The notes under the pieces: generated by a model
What the model saw: the letters and a program-made list of their open reading frames with translations, nothing else
Databases searched by the model: none
Told to the model about the DNA's origin: nothing
NCBI GenBank assembly: GCA_017411235.1
Contig: JAFPMR010000172.1
Coordinates: 1-12,488, forward strand
Reading direction: 5' to 3'
DNA: 12,488 nt
Origin: Bacilli bacterium
GTDB taxonomy: Bacteria > Bacillota_I > Bacilli_A > RF39 > UBA660
Translations under genes and position numbers: made by a program
In this document: positions 1 to 6,179 of the stretch, piece after piece
Position numbering within the stretch: position 1 is the stretch's first letter
How the letters are laid out: each line of letters begins with the position of its first letter

Positions 1-1
1 A

Positions 2-247
2 AGTAGTGTTGGTGAAAAGAACGTAGAAATGATTCCAATGAAAGATTTGCTTAAAGTAGCTGGTTATGTACATGGTGGATGTAGCCCGATTGGAATGAAA
101 AAGGTTTTTACTACAGTAATAGATGAAACAGCAATTCTTTTTGATAAAATAATATTTAGTGGTGGTAAAATAGGTTTCTTTATTGAAGTAAATCCTTTAG
201 ATGTAGAAAAAGTAATACCTGTTAAATTTATAGATATAGTGGAGTAG
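2..247 (+). CDS. YbaK/EbsC-type aminoacyl-tRNA deacylase (Cys-tRNA(Pro) deacylase), C-terminal part
   Basis: Partial gene: the reading frame is open back to the left edge, so the true start lies outside the window. About 81 C-terminal residues are visible. They carry the hallmark GGCSPIGMKK segment of the YbaK/ProX editing-domain family. A hydrophobic strand and a GGKIGFFIEV-type segment follow, corresponding to the end of the domain. Known family role: free-standing trans-editing enzymes in the cytoplasm that hydrolyse mischarged Cys-tRNA(Pro). The exact substrate cannot be fixed from this fragment, because related EbsC/ProX-like members edit other aminoacyl-tRNAs. The stop is TAG, and the next gene begins 2 nt later with its ribosome-binding site inside this gene's end, so the two are probably co-transcribed. 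Family assignment is confident, substrate less so. Confidence 0.85.
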   Translation, partial: SSVGEKNVEMIPMKDLLKVAGYVHGGCSPIGMKKVFTTVIDETAILFDKIIFSGGKIGFFIEVNPLDVEKVIPVKFIDIVE

Positions 248-249
248 AT

Positions 250-627
250 ATGAAAGCATTAACAATTAAACAACCTTGGGCACAATTAATAATTGAAGGA
301 TATAAAAAGTATGAATTTAGAAGTTGGAAGACTAATTATAGAGGTAAGATATTTATTCATGCAGGTATGTCTTTAGAGAAAGATATGGTGTCTAGATTTA
401 AGGATTATAATCTTTCATATACAATGGGAGCTATTATAGGAGAAGCTACATTAGAAGATTGTATTTTAGTAGATAAGGATTTTAATGAAGAATTAAGAAA
501 GCTAGATCCTATTGTATATGGTAGAAGTAATCATACAGAAACATACGCTTGGAAACTTACTAATATTATTAAGTATGACAAACCAATAGAAATTAAAGGT
601 AAGTTAGGTTTATGGAACTATAAATAA
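250..627 (+). CDS. ASCH domain protein (PUA-like RNA-binding fold)
   Basis: A 125-residue single-domain protein. The N-terminus shows the typical ASCH signature: TIKQPWAQLIIEGYKKYEFR (residues 5-24), then SW and an N-Y-R-G-K-I-F-I-H-A strand. A G-A-I-I-G strand and a terminal G-K-L-G-L-W strand follow. ASCH proteins adopt a PUA-like beta-barrel. Characterised members bind or act on RNA or modified nucleosides: E. coli YqfB is an N4-acetylcytidine amidohydrolase, and some others are reported ribonucleases. Which activity applies here cannot be read from the sequence. A GGAG box (241-244) lies inside the end of the preceding deacylase gene, 5 nt before the ATG, suggesting translational coupling to an RNA/tRNA-directed neighbour. 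No clear intrinsic terminator follows. Confidence 0.85.
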   Translation: MKALTIKQPWAQLIIEGYKKYEFRSWKTNYRGKIFIHAGMSLEKDMVSRFKDYNLSYTMGAIIGEATLEDCILVDKDFNEELRKLDPIVYGRSNHTETYAWKLTNIIKYDKPIEIKGKLGLWNYK

Positions 628-634
628 TTTATAA

Positions 635-662
635 TAGATTTTATCTTTTTTTGTAATATAAT
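635..662 (+). promoter_or_regulatory. Probable promoter of gmk
   Basis: A perfect -10 box TATAAT lies at 657-662. A weak -35-like TAGATT (635-640) sits 16 nt upstream. Transcription would start near 669, leaving a very short leader before the AAGAGGTGG ribosome-binding site (673-681). The -10 is clear and the -35 is poor. Confidence 0.5.
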
Positions 663-685
663 AAACAAATATAAGAGGTGGTTTT

Positions 686-1378
686 ATGAGTAATATTATT
701 AAACAAAAAGAAAGAGGATCTCTTGTTGTAATAAGTGGTCCATCTGGAGCTGGTAAAGATACTGTAGTAGCTAAATATTTAAGAAAAAGAAGTTCAAATG
801 CTTGGTTAAGTATTTCTTGTACTTCTAGAGATATGAGACCTGGTGATAAGGAAGGCAAATCATATTACTTTATTAGTAAAGAAGAGTTTGAAAGAAAGAT
901 AGAAAATGGAGATTTCTTAGAATATGCTTTATATAATGGAAATTATTATGGAACACCTAAAGAGCATATTGAAGAACATCTACAACATGGTGAAGATGTA
1001 TTCTTAGTTATTGAGGTTCAAGGAGCTTTAAAAGTAAAAGAACTTGTTCCTGAAGCTATTTGTATTTTTATAATGCCACCTAGTATGAAGGAACTTAGAA
1101 AACGTTTAGTAGGAAGAAAAACTGAATCTAAGGAAAAAGTATTAAATAGATTTAAGACAGCTTATCAAGAAATAAATGAAGTAGCTAATTACAATTATGT
1201 AGTTACTAACGATGAAATAGATAATGCTGTTAATAAAATACAAGCAATTCTATTATCTGAAAAATGTCGTGTTGATAGAATTGAACAAGTCTTCTTAGGA
1301 AATGAGGAAGAAGAAATCCACGAATTATTGATGGATCAAGAATTCGATAATAGTGAAATATCATTAGAAAAAGAGTAG
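686..1378 (+). CDS. gmk: Guanylate kinase
   Basis: Guanylate kinase transfers a phosphate from ATP to GMP, giving GDP in the cytoplasm, and is an essential step of GTP/dGTP synthesis. The Walker A loop GPSGAGKDT is at residues 18-26. The GMP-binding region includes T-S-R (46-48), R51-P-G and the Y60-Y-F stretch, with E79, Y88 and the YYGTP motif (87-91) downstream. The VIEVQGALKV segment is typical of Gram-positive Gmk, followed by the lid and the Y-N-Y-V-V-T-N-D strand. At 230 residues it exceeds the usual roughly 205, because of an acidic C-terminal extension beyond about residue 205. Start chosen from a strong AAGAGGTGG site 4 nt upstream. The gene appears to be its own transcription unit; the rpoZ/coaBC partners common next to gmk in Bacillota are absent. 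Confidence 0.96.
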   Translation: MSNIIKQKERGSLVVISGPSGAGKDTVVAKYLRKRSSNAWLSISCTSRDMRPGDKEGKSYYFISKEEFERKIENGDFLEYALYNGNYYGTPKEHIEEHLQHGEDVFLVIEVQGALKVKELVPEAICIFIMPPSMKELRKRLVGRKTESKEKVLNRFKTAYQEINEVANYNYVVTNDEIDNAVNKIQAILLSEKCRVDRIEQVFLGNEEEEIHELLMDQEFDNSEISLEKE

Positions 1379-1398
1379 TAAACTACTCTTTTTGTTTT
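1368..1398 (+). terminator. Intrinsic terminator of gmk, overlapping its stop codon
   Basis: Perfect 12-bp hairpin: AAAAAGAGTAGT (1368-1379) pairs with 1382-1393, followed by a T-rich tail. The gmk stop TAG (1376-1378) is inside the 5' arm, which also encodes the last lysine and glutamate codons. Confidence 0.88.
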
Positions 1399-1425
1399 AT
1401 TTACGAATGATGTTGATTGTGATAT

Positions 1426-1431
1426 TATAAT
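1426..1431 (+). promoter_or_regulatory. Probable -10 element for the membrane protein gene at 1453
   Basis: TATAAT lies at 1426-1431, 21 nt before the start codon. No convincing -35 is seen at the expected distance. A new promoter is expected here because a strong terminator closes gmk just upstream. Confidence 0.4.
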
Positions 1432-1452
1432 AATAGAATAGTAGGGGATTAG

Positions 1453-2064
1453 ATGAACAAGGAGTCCGTTAATAATATAGTCGGAACTAATGCTTTATAT
1501 GGTAGAGCTAGACGAATTGAATTCGTTGAACGCGCTACTTATATTATTGTGGGTATAATTTCTGTTATTCTAGTATTTGTTATTGTTGGTAAAAAATCTT
1601 CTTACAATGAAACAAATATTAATTTTGCTTATTTAAGAGATCATTTAGAAGCTAGAGGATATTTCTGTGAAATGTTATATAAAAATGGTGGTGTATGTAC
1701 TGCTAATTCAAATGGTGGTGTAACATCTTCTTTTATAAGATATGATGACGGCTTTCAATTTGTTCAAAAAAGTGATGGGTATTTTTTAGATATTACATAT
1801 ACCGTTTCTAAAGGTGATTATATTAAATTAAGAACTACTGCTTATGCATTACAAGGATATTTAAATAATAATTATACTTGTTATTATAAAAGCGAACCTT
1901 TAGATGGTGTAGATTATTGTGAAGATTCTAAGGGTGTTAAACTTGATTCTGCTGCTTATTTAGGAGTGGTTGATAAAGCATTGCATGATTTAAATGCAGC
2001 TGTTGATGCTTCTGGATATAGTAAGGATAAGTTATTAAAGGAACATGAATGGAAGAAAAAATAA
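1453..2064 (+). CDS. Single-pass membrane protein with four-cysteine extracytoplasmic domain, unknown function
   Basis: Not recognised. The 203-residue protein has a polar, Arg/Lys-containing N-terminus (1-27) and one strong transmembrane helix (about 28-46, rich in I/V). Positively charged K47-K48 follow, then a soluble domain of about 155 residues. By hydrophobicity the segment looks like an uncleaved signal anchor, but charges flank both sides, so orientation is uncertain. The soluble part has exactly four cysteines (C72, C82, C143, C156), spaced as could form two disulfides if it faces outside. It is rich in Tyr, Asp and Gly and reads as beta-rich. The start is supported by a GGGG box (1444-1447) 5 nt upstream. 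It is monocistronic by position and ends in a lysine-rich tail whose codons form part of the terminator. Confidence 0.75.
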   Translation: MNKESVNNIVGTNALYGRARRIEFVERATYIIVGIISVILVFVIVGKKSSYNETNINFAYLRDHLEARGYFCEMLYKNGGVCTANSNGGVTSSFIRYDDGFQFVQKSDGYFLDITYTVSKGDYIKLRTTAYALQGYLNNNYTCYYKSEPLDGVDYCEDSKGVKLDSAAYLGVVDKALHDLNAAVDASGYSKDKLLKEHEWKKK

Positions 2065-2084
2065 GTGGTTTCCCACTTATTTTT
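2057..2084. terminator. Bidirectional terminator between convergent genes
   Basis: Hairpin AAAAATAAGTGG (2057-2068) pairs with 2073-2084 around a TTTC loop, 12 bp. T-runs lie on both sides when read from either strand. The plus-strand stop TAA (2062-2064) is in one arm, and the minus-strand stop (2083-2085) overlaps the other. It can serve both converging genes. Confidence 0.88.
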
Positions 2085-2742
2085 ATTTTTCTTCAATATC
2101 GTTTTCTTCAACGTCTTTAATTTTTTTAACTTTCTTTTCTTTTTTCTTTTCTTGATCGTCGTCTTTATCAGGTATTAATAATTTTGTGTCTCCCTCTTCA
2201 TCTTCATCATAGTTTTCATTATCTTTAGAGTAGAAGACATAACCAATTATTTCAATTATTGCATATAGCATTAGGATTATACCTACTACCCATAATACAA
2301 TTCCGTTTTTAATGATAGTAAAGAATCCTAAACCAATTTGAATTAATGAAACGATTAAGATAGCGAAGAATTTTGATGCTTTATTATTAGTTCTTAATGC
2401 ACTTATTAATCTAGTTACACCACTAAATAAGATCCATGCTCCAATAACAAATCTAATTGTTTCATCTATTACTGTATGAAAGAAGAAGAATAGTATTGAT
2501 AAGATTAATGTTATTATTGCTAAAGCTACTCTATTTAAAAAGATTGGTTCTTGTCTTTTTTTCTTAATTATTAATGAAACTATAATACCTATTGTAATGA
2601 CTAAGAATCCAGCTCCTATAATTCTATAAGCAGTAGACATTATTCTTTCTGAATACGCTGTTAATATGGCTCCTAGTATAAAAAATAAAATTGAACTTAC
2701 TAACGAAGATTTCTTAGAATATGATTTTATATCTATTCTCAT
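2083..2742 (-). CDS. Six-pass DUF308/HdeD-like membrane protein with charged tail
   Basis: A 219-residue protein with six predicted membrane helices at about residues 13-31, 39-59, 71-91, 95-115, 122-143 and 146-170. They are arranged as three helical hairpins with conserved small Gly residues, the layout of the DUF308/HdeD family. E. coli HdeD relates to acid resistance, but most members, including Gram-positive ones, have no established function. A tail of about 48 residues follows, first acidic (E/D), then mixed K/E. The chosen start (ATG read leftward from 2742) has an AGAGGT site just upstream and lies downstream of a good promoter. A longer reading from TTG at 2796 would begin inside the -35 box and is rejected. 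The gene is divergent from the 924-residue gene and convergent with the four-cysteine membrane protein. Confidence 0.72.
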   Translation of the reverse strand: MRIDIKSYSKKSSLVSSILFFILGAILTAYSERIMSTAYRIIGAGFLVITIGIIVSLIIKKKRQEPIFLNRVALAIITLILSILFFFFHTVIDETIRFVIGAWILFSGVTRLISALRTNNKASKFFAILIVSLIQIGLGFFTIIKNGIVLWVVGIILMLYAIIEIIGYVFYSKDNENYDEDEEGDTKLLIPDKDDDQEKKKEKKVKKIKDVEENDIEEK

Positions 2743-2766
2743 AGTATACCTCTTTTCACTAGTTTT

Positions 2767-2796
2767 ATTATAATACATAAGTATAATTTTTATCAA
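2767..2796 (-). promoter_or_regulatory. Promoter of the DUF308-like gene
   Basis: On the minus strand, TTGATA (2796-2791) and TATAAT (2772-2767) are separated by 18 nt. This predicts a start near 2760 and an approximately 18-nt leader to the ATG at 2742. It is back-to-back with the promoter of the next plus-strand gene. Confidence 0.7.
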
Positions 2797-2823
2797 TAAT
2801 GTATGTTTTTATATTTTTATATG

Positions 2824-2832
2824 TGTTATAAT
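2824..2832 (+). promoter_or_regulatory. Extended -10 promoter of the 924-residue gene
   Basis: TGTTATAAT at 2824-2832 is a perfect extended -10 element (TG-N-TATAAT). The -35 region (about 2804-2809, TGTTTT) is poor, as is common with extended -10 promoters. The start lies about 29 nt before the ATG at 2861, which is preceded by AGGGAGGG. Confidence 0.65.
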
Positions 2833-2860
2833 TATTATTGAAAAATAGGGAGGGTGTTGT

Positions 2861-5635
2861 ATGCTAGACATTGAAGCGGCTCTAGAGCTGATGAAAAAGT
2901 ATGGGTATAGTTCTACTAACTCTCACCCTTACCTTTATCAATCCGGAGATACTGTTGGTATATGTTATACCTATGTTGATGAAGAATTCGGAACATTAGA
3001 ACGTATAAAAATATTTGATTCTTTAGAGGCATTTGAAGAATTTTTAAAACAAATAGATTGGTTAAAAAAGAATGGCTTAAATTATCATGTAAGAATGTGT
3101 CTTGATAATTATGAAGCTATTAACCCTAAGACTTTGTTCTTAAGAAATGAAAAATTAATGATCGAAGGAGAAATGGATGATATTGAAAACTTCGATTTAA
3201 GAGAAGAACAAAGAGATTCAATGGATCATGCTTCACAAATTCTTTATGAAGCTGGAGATTTACTATTAATATATGACGAAGTTAAAAAACGTCAGTTGCA
3301 ATACTTATTAAAAATTATTGGTTTAAAAAACCAATTAAGACAAAAATACTTTGATTTACAAAAATCTGTTGATGAATACAATAAAGTTAAGATTGAAAGG
3401 GAAATGGTTAAGATACCTGAAGTACCTGACAATGGTGGTATTGATCTACAAATGGAGATTGCTCTTAAGGATAGATATAATGTCTATATTAAAGAAGTTC
3501 CTCCTTTGGAAGAAGTTACTGCTTTCTTAAAAGAAGTATGGGACTTAAATAAAGCATTAGAAATGAATACTAGATATTATGATGCTTTAAGAGAAGAGAC
3601 AGAAATACGTAATGAAATGAAGATTGTTGAAAAGAAACAAGAGTTAATGAACAATCTAAATGATAATATTAAGCCATTATTTGGTATTGACTTAGTAAGT
3701 AGATTTAAAAAGATTAATAGACAAATGGGTTCAACAATCAATTCTATTTCAAAGAGTATAGTTGAAGAAAAGATTACACAAGTTGAAGATAAATATAAAT
3801 ACTATGATAAGTTAGATTTACTATATGTTTCTGATTATTTAAGAGAAGCTATTCAAAATAGTAATTATGAAGATTTATCTATTAAGTATGGTAAAGGAAC
3901 TACTAAGGAATTAGCTCGTAGAGGTAGAACTCCATTAAATGAAGTTGCTTCTAGTTTATTAGTTCAATATAAGAATTCATTATCTGTAGATGAACAAGCT
4001 ATTTTAGTTATATATAGTAATCCTAAATTCCGTAGAATTTGTGATGCAATATTAGCTATTCCTAAGTTTGATACTTTTACTACTAAGCAAATAATTAAGA
4101 AGATAAATAATATTAAAGGATTCTCTAAACTTAAATCAGAATGTTATATGAGTTTAAAGAATAGAATTAATGATCCTTTAAATCAAACTATTAAAGCTAG
4201 TATATTCCCTAATTATGACTTTACTTCATTTGAAACATTCATTGCTTGTTTAGTTAAAGAATTAGTTAAGTTAAAACATATTAATAATAAGATGTTCTTA
4301 AATGGAGATATAAATATGTATCTTCCAGTAAAACAAGTTAATGATATTAAGAGTAAACAATTTATTCTAGTAACTAATGATATTAGTACTTTATCAATTG
4401 AAGCTAAAGAGAATAAGAATATGATTGGTATTACTTTATTAAAAGAAAACTTACCAGTTTTATATTCTCCATATTTCTTGGATTTAGGTGATATATATAA
4501 TAAGAATGCATCTCCTAAGATTGAAATTAGAGAAATGATTAATTTCGAGTTATTAATTGATGTATCAGATATTATTATTAATATTGATAAGACAAAAGTT
4601 AATGTTATTAATTATTATTCTGAGTTATCTGTTGAAGGTAATGTATCTATTGCTAAAGATATTAAGTCTTCAGGAAAGACGGTGTTTGTTAAATATGCAT
4701 TCCTACCTAACGTACAAGTGTTAGGTACTGCACCACAACAAACTGTTCCTACTACGGAACCTGCTACAGTACCAGAAATGCAACCTGTATTTACTGCTCC
4801 TGAGACGACACCTGTTACTGAACCAGTAACAACTCCACCAGCTCCTCAATTAGCTATTTCTACTACGGAAAATGGAGTTGCTGCTGAGAGTGTTAATCTA
4901 GATCAAGCAGTAGATAATGTTTTAGAAAAAGCAATGGCTGCAGGATCTATGGTTGCTATAGCTTCACAAGAAGTTAATCAAGATGCACCAGTTGCTTTAG
5001 AAGCTACTGTTCCTGAAACAGTTCCAGAAACTGAACCTGCTAGTGAAGAGACGACACCAGTTACTGAGCCAGTAGTAGAAGAAACTACTCCAGAAACTGA
5101 ACCAGTTACCGAACCATTCGCTAGTTTAGAAAAGGAAATCCCAGAAGTAAATATGGTTCCTGAAACAGAACCAGTTAAGGAAGAAGAAAAAGAACCAATT
5201 ACAGAACCAGAAACAACTCTAGAGGAACCAGTTAATCCAATGGATAATGTTGATGAAAATAAAGATGATGATCTTGATAAGTTGTTAGATACTTTGGCAA
5301 CTACTTTACCAAAGGATATAACTAGTTCTTTAGAGGATACTAACAAGATGGAATTATTTGCTGATCTTGCAGATAAAGAAGAACCTAAAAAAGAAGAACC
5401 AAAAGAACCTGTTAAAACACAAATTGTTAAGAAGATTATTACTAAACCAGATGGAACTAAAAAAGTGGTTATGGTTAGAAGAGTAGTATCAGCTGACGGA
5501 AAACCTATTCAACCAACTGGTGATGGAAAACAGGTTAAGAGAATCATTAAGAAAGTAGGTCAACCTGGAAGTGTTGATGGTAAAAAGGTGATTGTTAGAA
5601 AAGTAGTTAAACATGCACCAACGGAAGAAAAGTAG
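2861..5635 (+). CDS. Large 924-residue multidomain protein with T-E-P-rich acidic segment and duplicated basic tail, unknown function
   Basis: Not recognised. No signal peptide or membrane helix is seen, so a cytoplasmic location is likely. Residues 1-100 form a compact alpha/beta-looking region; 100-300 are charged and helix-rich, likely coiled-coil in part. About 300-620 continue as an ordered region ending in a beta-rich stretch. About 625-800 are low complexity with eight T-E-P triplets among V, T, E and A, surely disordered and strongly acidic towards its end. After an acidic Asp/Lys stretch, residues 852-924 are very basic and contain two copies of a motif of the form V-K-(K/R)-I-I ... 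D-G ... K-K-V-(V/I)-(M/V)-(V/R) ... V-V (856-876 and 892-916). The start is supported by AGGGAGGG 7 nt upstream. The next gene begins 9 nt after the stop and is probably translationally coupled. The layout loosely recalls acidic proline-rich scaffold proteins of mollicutes (HMW1/HMW3 type), but that is analogy, not shown homology. Confidence 0.8.
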   Translation: MLDIEAALELMKKYGYSSTNSHPYLYQSGDTVGICYTYVDEEFGTLERIKIFDSLEAFEEFLKQIDWLKKNGLNYHVRMCLDNYEAINPKTLFLRNEKLMIEGEMDDIENFDLREEQRDSMDHASQILYEAGDLLLIYDEVKKRQLQYLLKIIGLKNQLRQKYFDLQKSVDEYNKVKIEREMVKIPEVPDNGGIDLQMEIALKDRYNVYIKEVPPLEEVTAFLKEVWDLNKALEMNTRYYDALREETEIRNEMKIVEKKQELMNNLNDNIKPLFGIDLVSRFKKINRQMGSTINSISKSIVEEKITQVEDKYKYYDKLDLLYVSDYLREAIQNSNYEDLSIKYGKGTTKELARRGRTPLNEVASSLLVQYKNSLSVDEQAILVIYSNPKFRRICDAILAIPKFDTFTTKQIIKKINNIKGFSKLKSECYMSLKNRINDPLNQTIKASIFPNYDFTSFETFIACLVKELVKLKHINNKMFLNGDINMYLPVKQVNDIKSKQFILVTNDISTLSIEAKENKNMIGITLLKENLPVLYSPYFLDLGDIYNKNASPKIEIREMINFELLIDVSDIIINIDKTKVNVINYYSELSVEGNVSIAKDIKSSGKTVFVKYAFLPNVQVLGTAPQQTVPTTEPATVPEMQPVFTAPETTPVTEPVTTPPAPQLAISTTENGVAAESVNLDQAVDNVLEKAMAAGSMVAIASQEVNQDAPVALEATVPETVPETEPASEETTPVTEPVVEETTPETEPVTEPFASLEKEIPEVNMVPETEPVKEEEKEPITEPETTLEEPVNPMDNVDENKDDDLDKLLDTLATTLPKDITSSLEDTNKMELFADLADKEEPKKEEPKEPVKTQIVKKIITKPDGTKKVVMVRRVVSADGKPIQPTGDGKQVKRIIKKVGQPGSVDGKKVIVRKVVKHAPTEEK
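4754..5209 (+). repeat. Protein-level T-E-P repeat segment in the 924-residue gene
   Basis: Eight Thr-Glu-Pro triplets, from T632-E-P (nt 4754) to T781-E-P (nt 5201), recur in contexts such as TPVTEPV and PETEPV. Codons differ between copies (ACG/ACT/ACA/ACC, GAA/GAG, CCA/CCT), so this is an old or selected protein repeat rather than a recent DNA tandem duplication. Confidence 0.8.
5426..5608 (+). repeat. Two-copy basic motif at the C-terminus of the 924-residue protein
   Basis: Copy 1 (residues 856-876, nt 5426-5488) and copy 2 (residues 892-916, nt 5534-5608) share a V-K-(K/R)-I-I start, a central D-G, and a K-K-V ... R-(R/K)-V-V end. Both are strongly basic and alternate hydrophobic and basic residues like amphipathic beta-strands. 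This could suit nucleic-acid, lipid or acidic-protein binding; that reading is inference. Confidence 0.65.
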
Positions 5636-5644
5636 GAGGTATTT

Positions 5645-6088
5645 ATGAGAAAGAATTTTAGTGATTTTATTTATAATCTAAAGATGTATTTTAAATACAT
5701 TACAAAGGTTGGATTTAAAGAACTATTTATTGATGTAATCATATTAATTGCTTTAGCGATTATTTCATCATTTGTTTATATTCCAGTGGGTTTAGTAAGT
5801 GAATTAGTTAGAAATCTATTAAGTGTAATGATTACATTTAAAGGTACATTTGCTGAAATATATATTTGGGTATTCAATGTTTTAAGTGCTTTAGCAGCAA
5901 TTGCTTTATTCATTTATTTATTTAATAATCGTTATGATTTTAAAAATGGTAAGGTAGTACCTGTTGAAGGATCTTATACTTTAGAAAGAAAAGAAAAAAA
6001 GGTTGAAGAACCTAAAGAAAATAAATCTAAGGAAGTAAAAGAAAAAGAAGTAGATTTAGATTTACCAAAAGAAAAAGAGGAAAAATAA
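5645..6088 (+). CDS. Small two-pass membrane protein with K/E-rich cytoplasmic tail, unknown function
   Basis: Not recognised. The 147-residue protein has a basic N-terminus (1-25), likely inside the cell. Membrane helices lie at about 28-51 and 71-93, joined by a short external loop, followed by a cytoplasmic tail (about 96-147) made largely of Lys and Glu. An AGGAGG ribosome-binding site (5634-5639) overlaps the TAG stop of the 924-residue gene and sits 5 nt before the ATG, with only 9 nt between the genes. This indicates one operon with coupled translation. The pairing suggests, by inference, that this protein is a membrane partner or anchor for the large soluble protein. The last residues are encoded within the terminator hairpin. 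Confidence 0.78.
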   Translation: MRKNFSDFIYNLKMYFKYITKVGFKELFIDVIILIALAIISSFVYIPVGLVSELVRNLLSVMITFKGTFAEIYIWVFNVLSALAAIALFIYLFNNRYDFKNGKVVPVEGSYTLERKEKKVEEPKENKSKEVKEKEVDLDLPKEKEEK

Positions 6089-6101
6089 TTCCTCTTTTTT
6101 T
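6072..6101 (+). terminator. Intrinsic terminator of the 924-residue/two-pass membrane operon
   Basis: AAAAAGAGGAA (6072-6082) pairs with 6089-6099 and is followed by a T-run. The stop TAA (6086-6088) lies in the 6-nt loop. Confidence 0.87.
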
Positions 6102-6109
6102 ATTAAAAC

Positions 6110-6138
6110 TTGTACTTTTGGTCTAGATGTGGTAAAGT
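6110..6138 (+). promoter_or_regulatory. Promoter of typA
   Basis: -35 TTGTAC (6110-6115) and -10 TAAAGT (6133-6138) are separated by 17 nt. A TGG directly before the -10 makes it an extended -10. The predicted start is near 6145, with a leader of about 35 nt. Confidence 0.65.
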
Positions 6139-6179
6139 GTTCCTTGGTATTTTTATTTCACGTAAAAAGGGTGATGTAT

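Noticed and set aside
634..652. Possible terminator after the ASCH gene
   Set aside because: Only a 4-bp AT-rich stem before the T-run; too weak to call, and the region is better explained as part of the gmk promoter.
610..858. Minus-strand open frame opposite the start of gmk
   Set aside because: Antisense to the conserved gmk P-loop region; no ribosome-binding site or family signature.
2743..2796. Upstream TTG start extending the DUF308-like protein by 18 residues
   Set aside because: The TTG lies inside the -35 box and the extension covers the -10; the ATG at 2742 has a proper ribosome-binding site.
2811..2822. ATAT-TTTT-ATAT palindrome in the divergent spacer as an operator
   Set aside because: Pure A/T sequence of this type is expected by chance in such an AT-rich intergenic region.
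4754..5209. CRISPR-like or minisatellite DNA repeat
   Set aside because: Repeats are at the protein level with varying codons and irregular spacing; no constant DNA repeat or unique spacers.
4978..5346. Minus-strand open frame rich in Ser/Val/Gly inside the large gene
   Set aside because: It is the antisense reading of the T-E-P-rich segment; its repetitiveness only mirrors the plus-strand repeat.
6129..6179. Upstream start extending TypA by 17 residues
   Set aside because: Overlaps the promoter -10 and leader; family members start just before the G1 loop, and the SD spacing fits the ATG at 6180.
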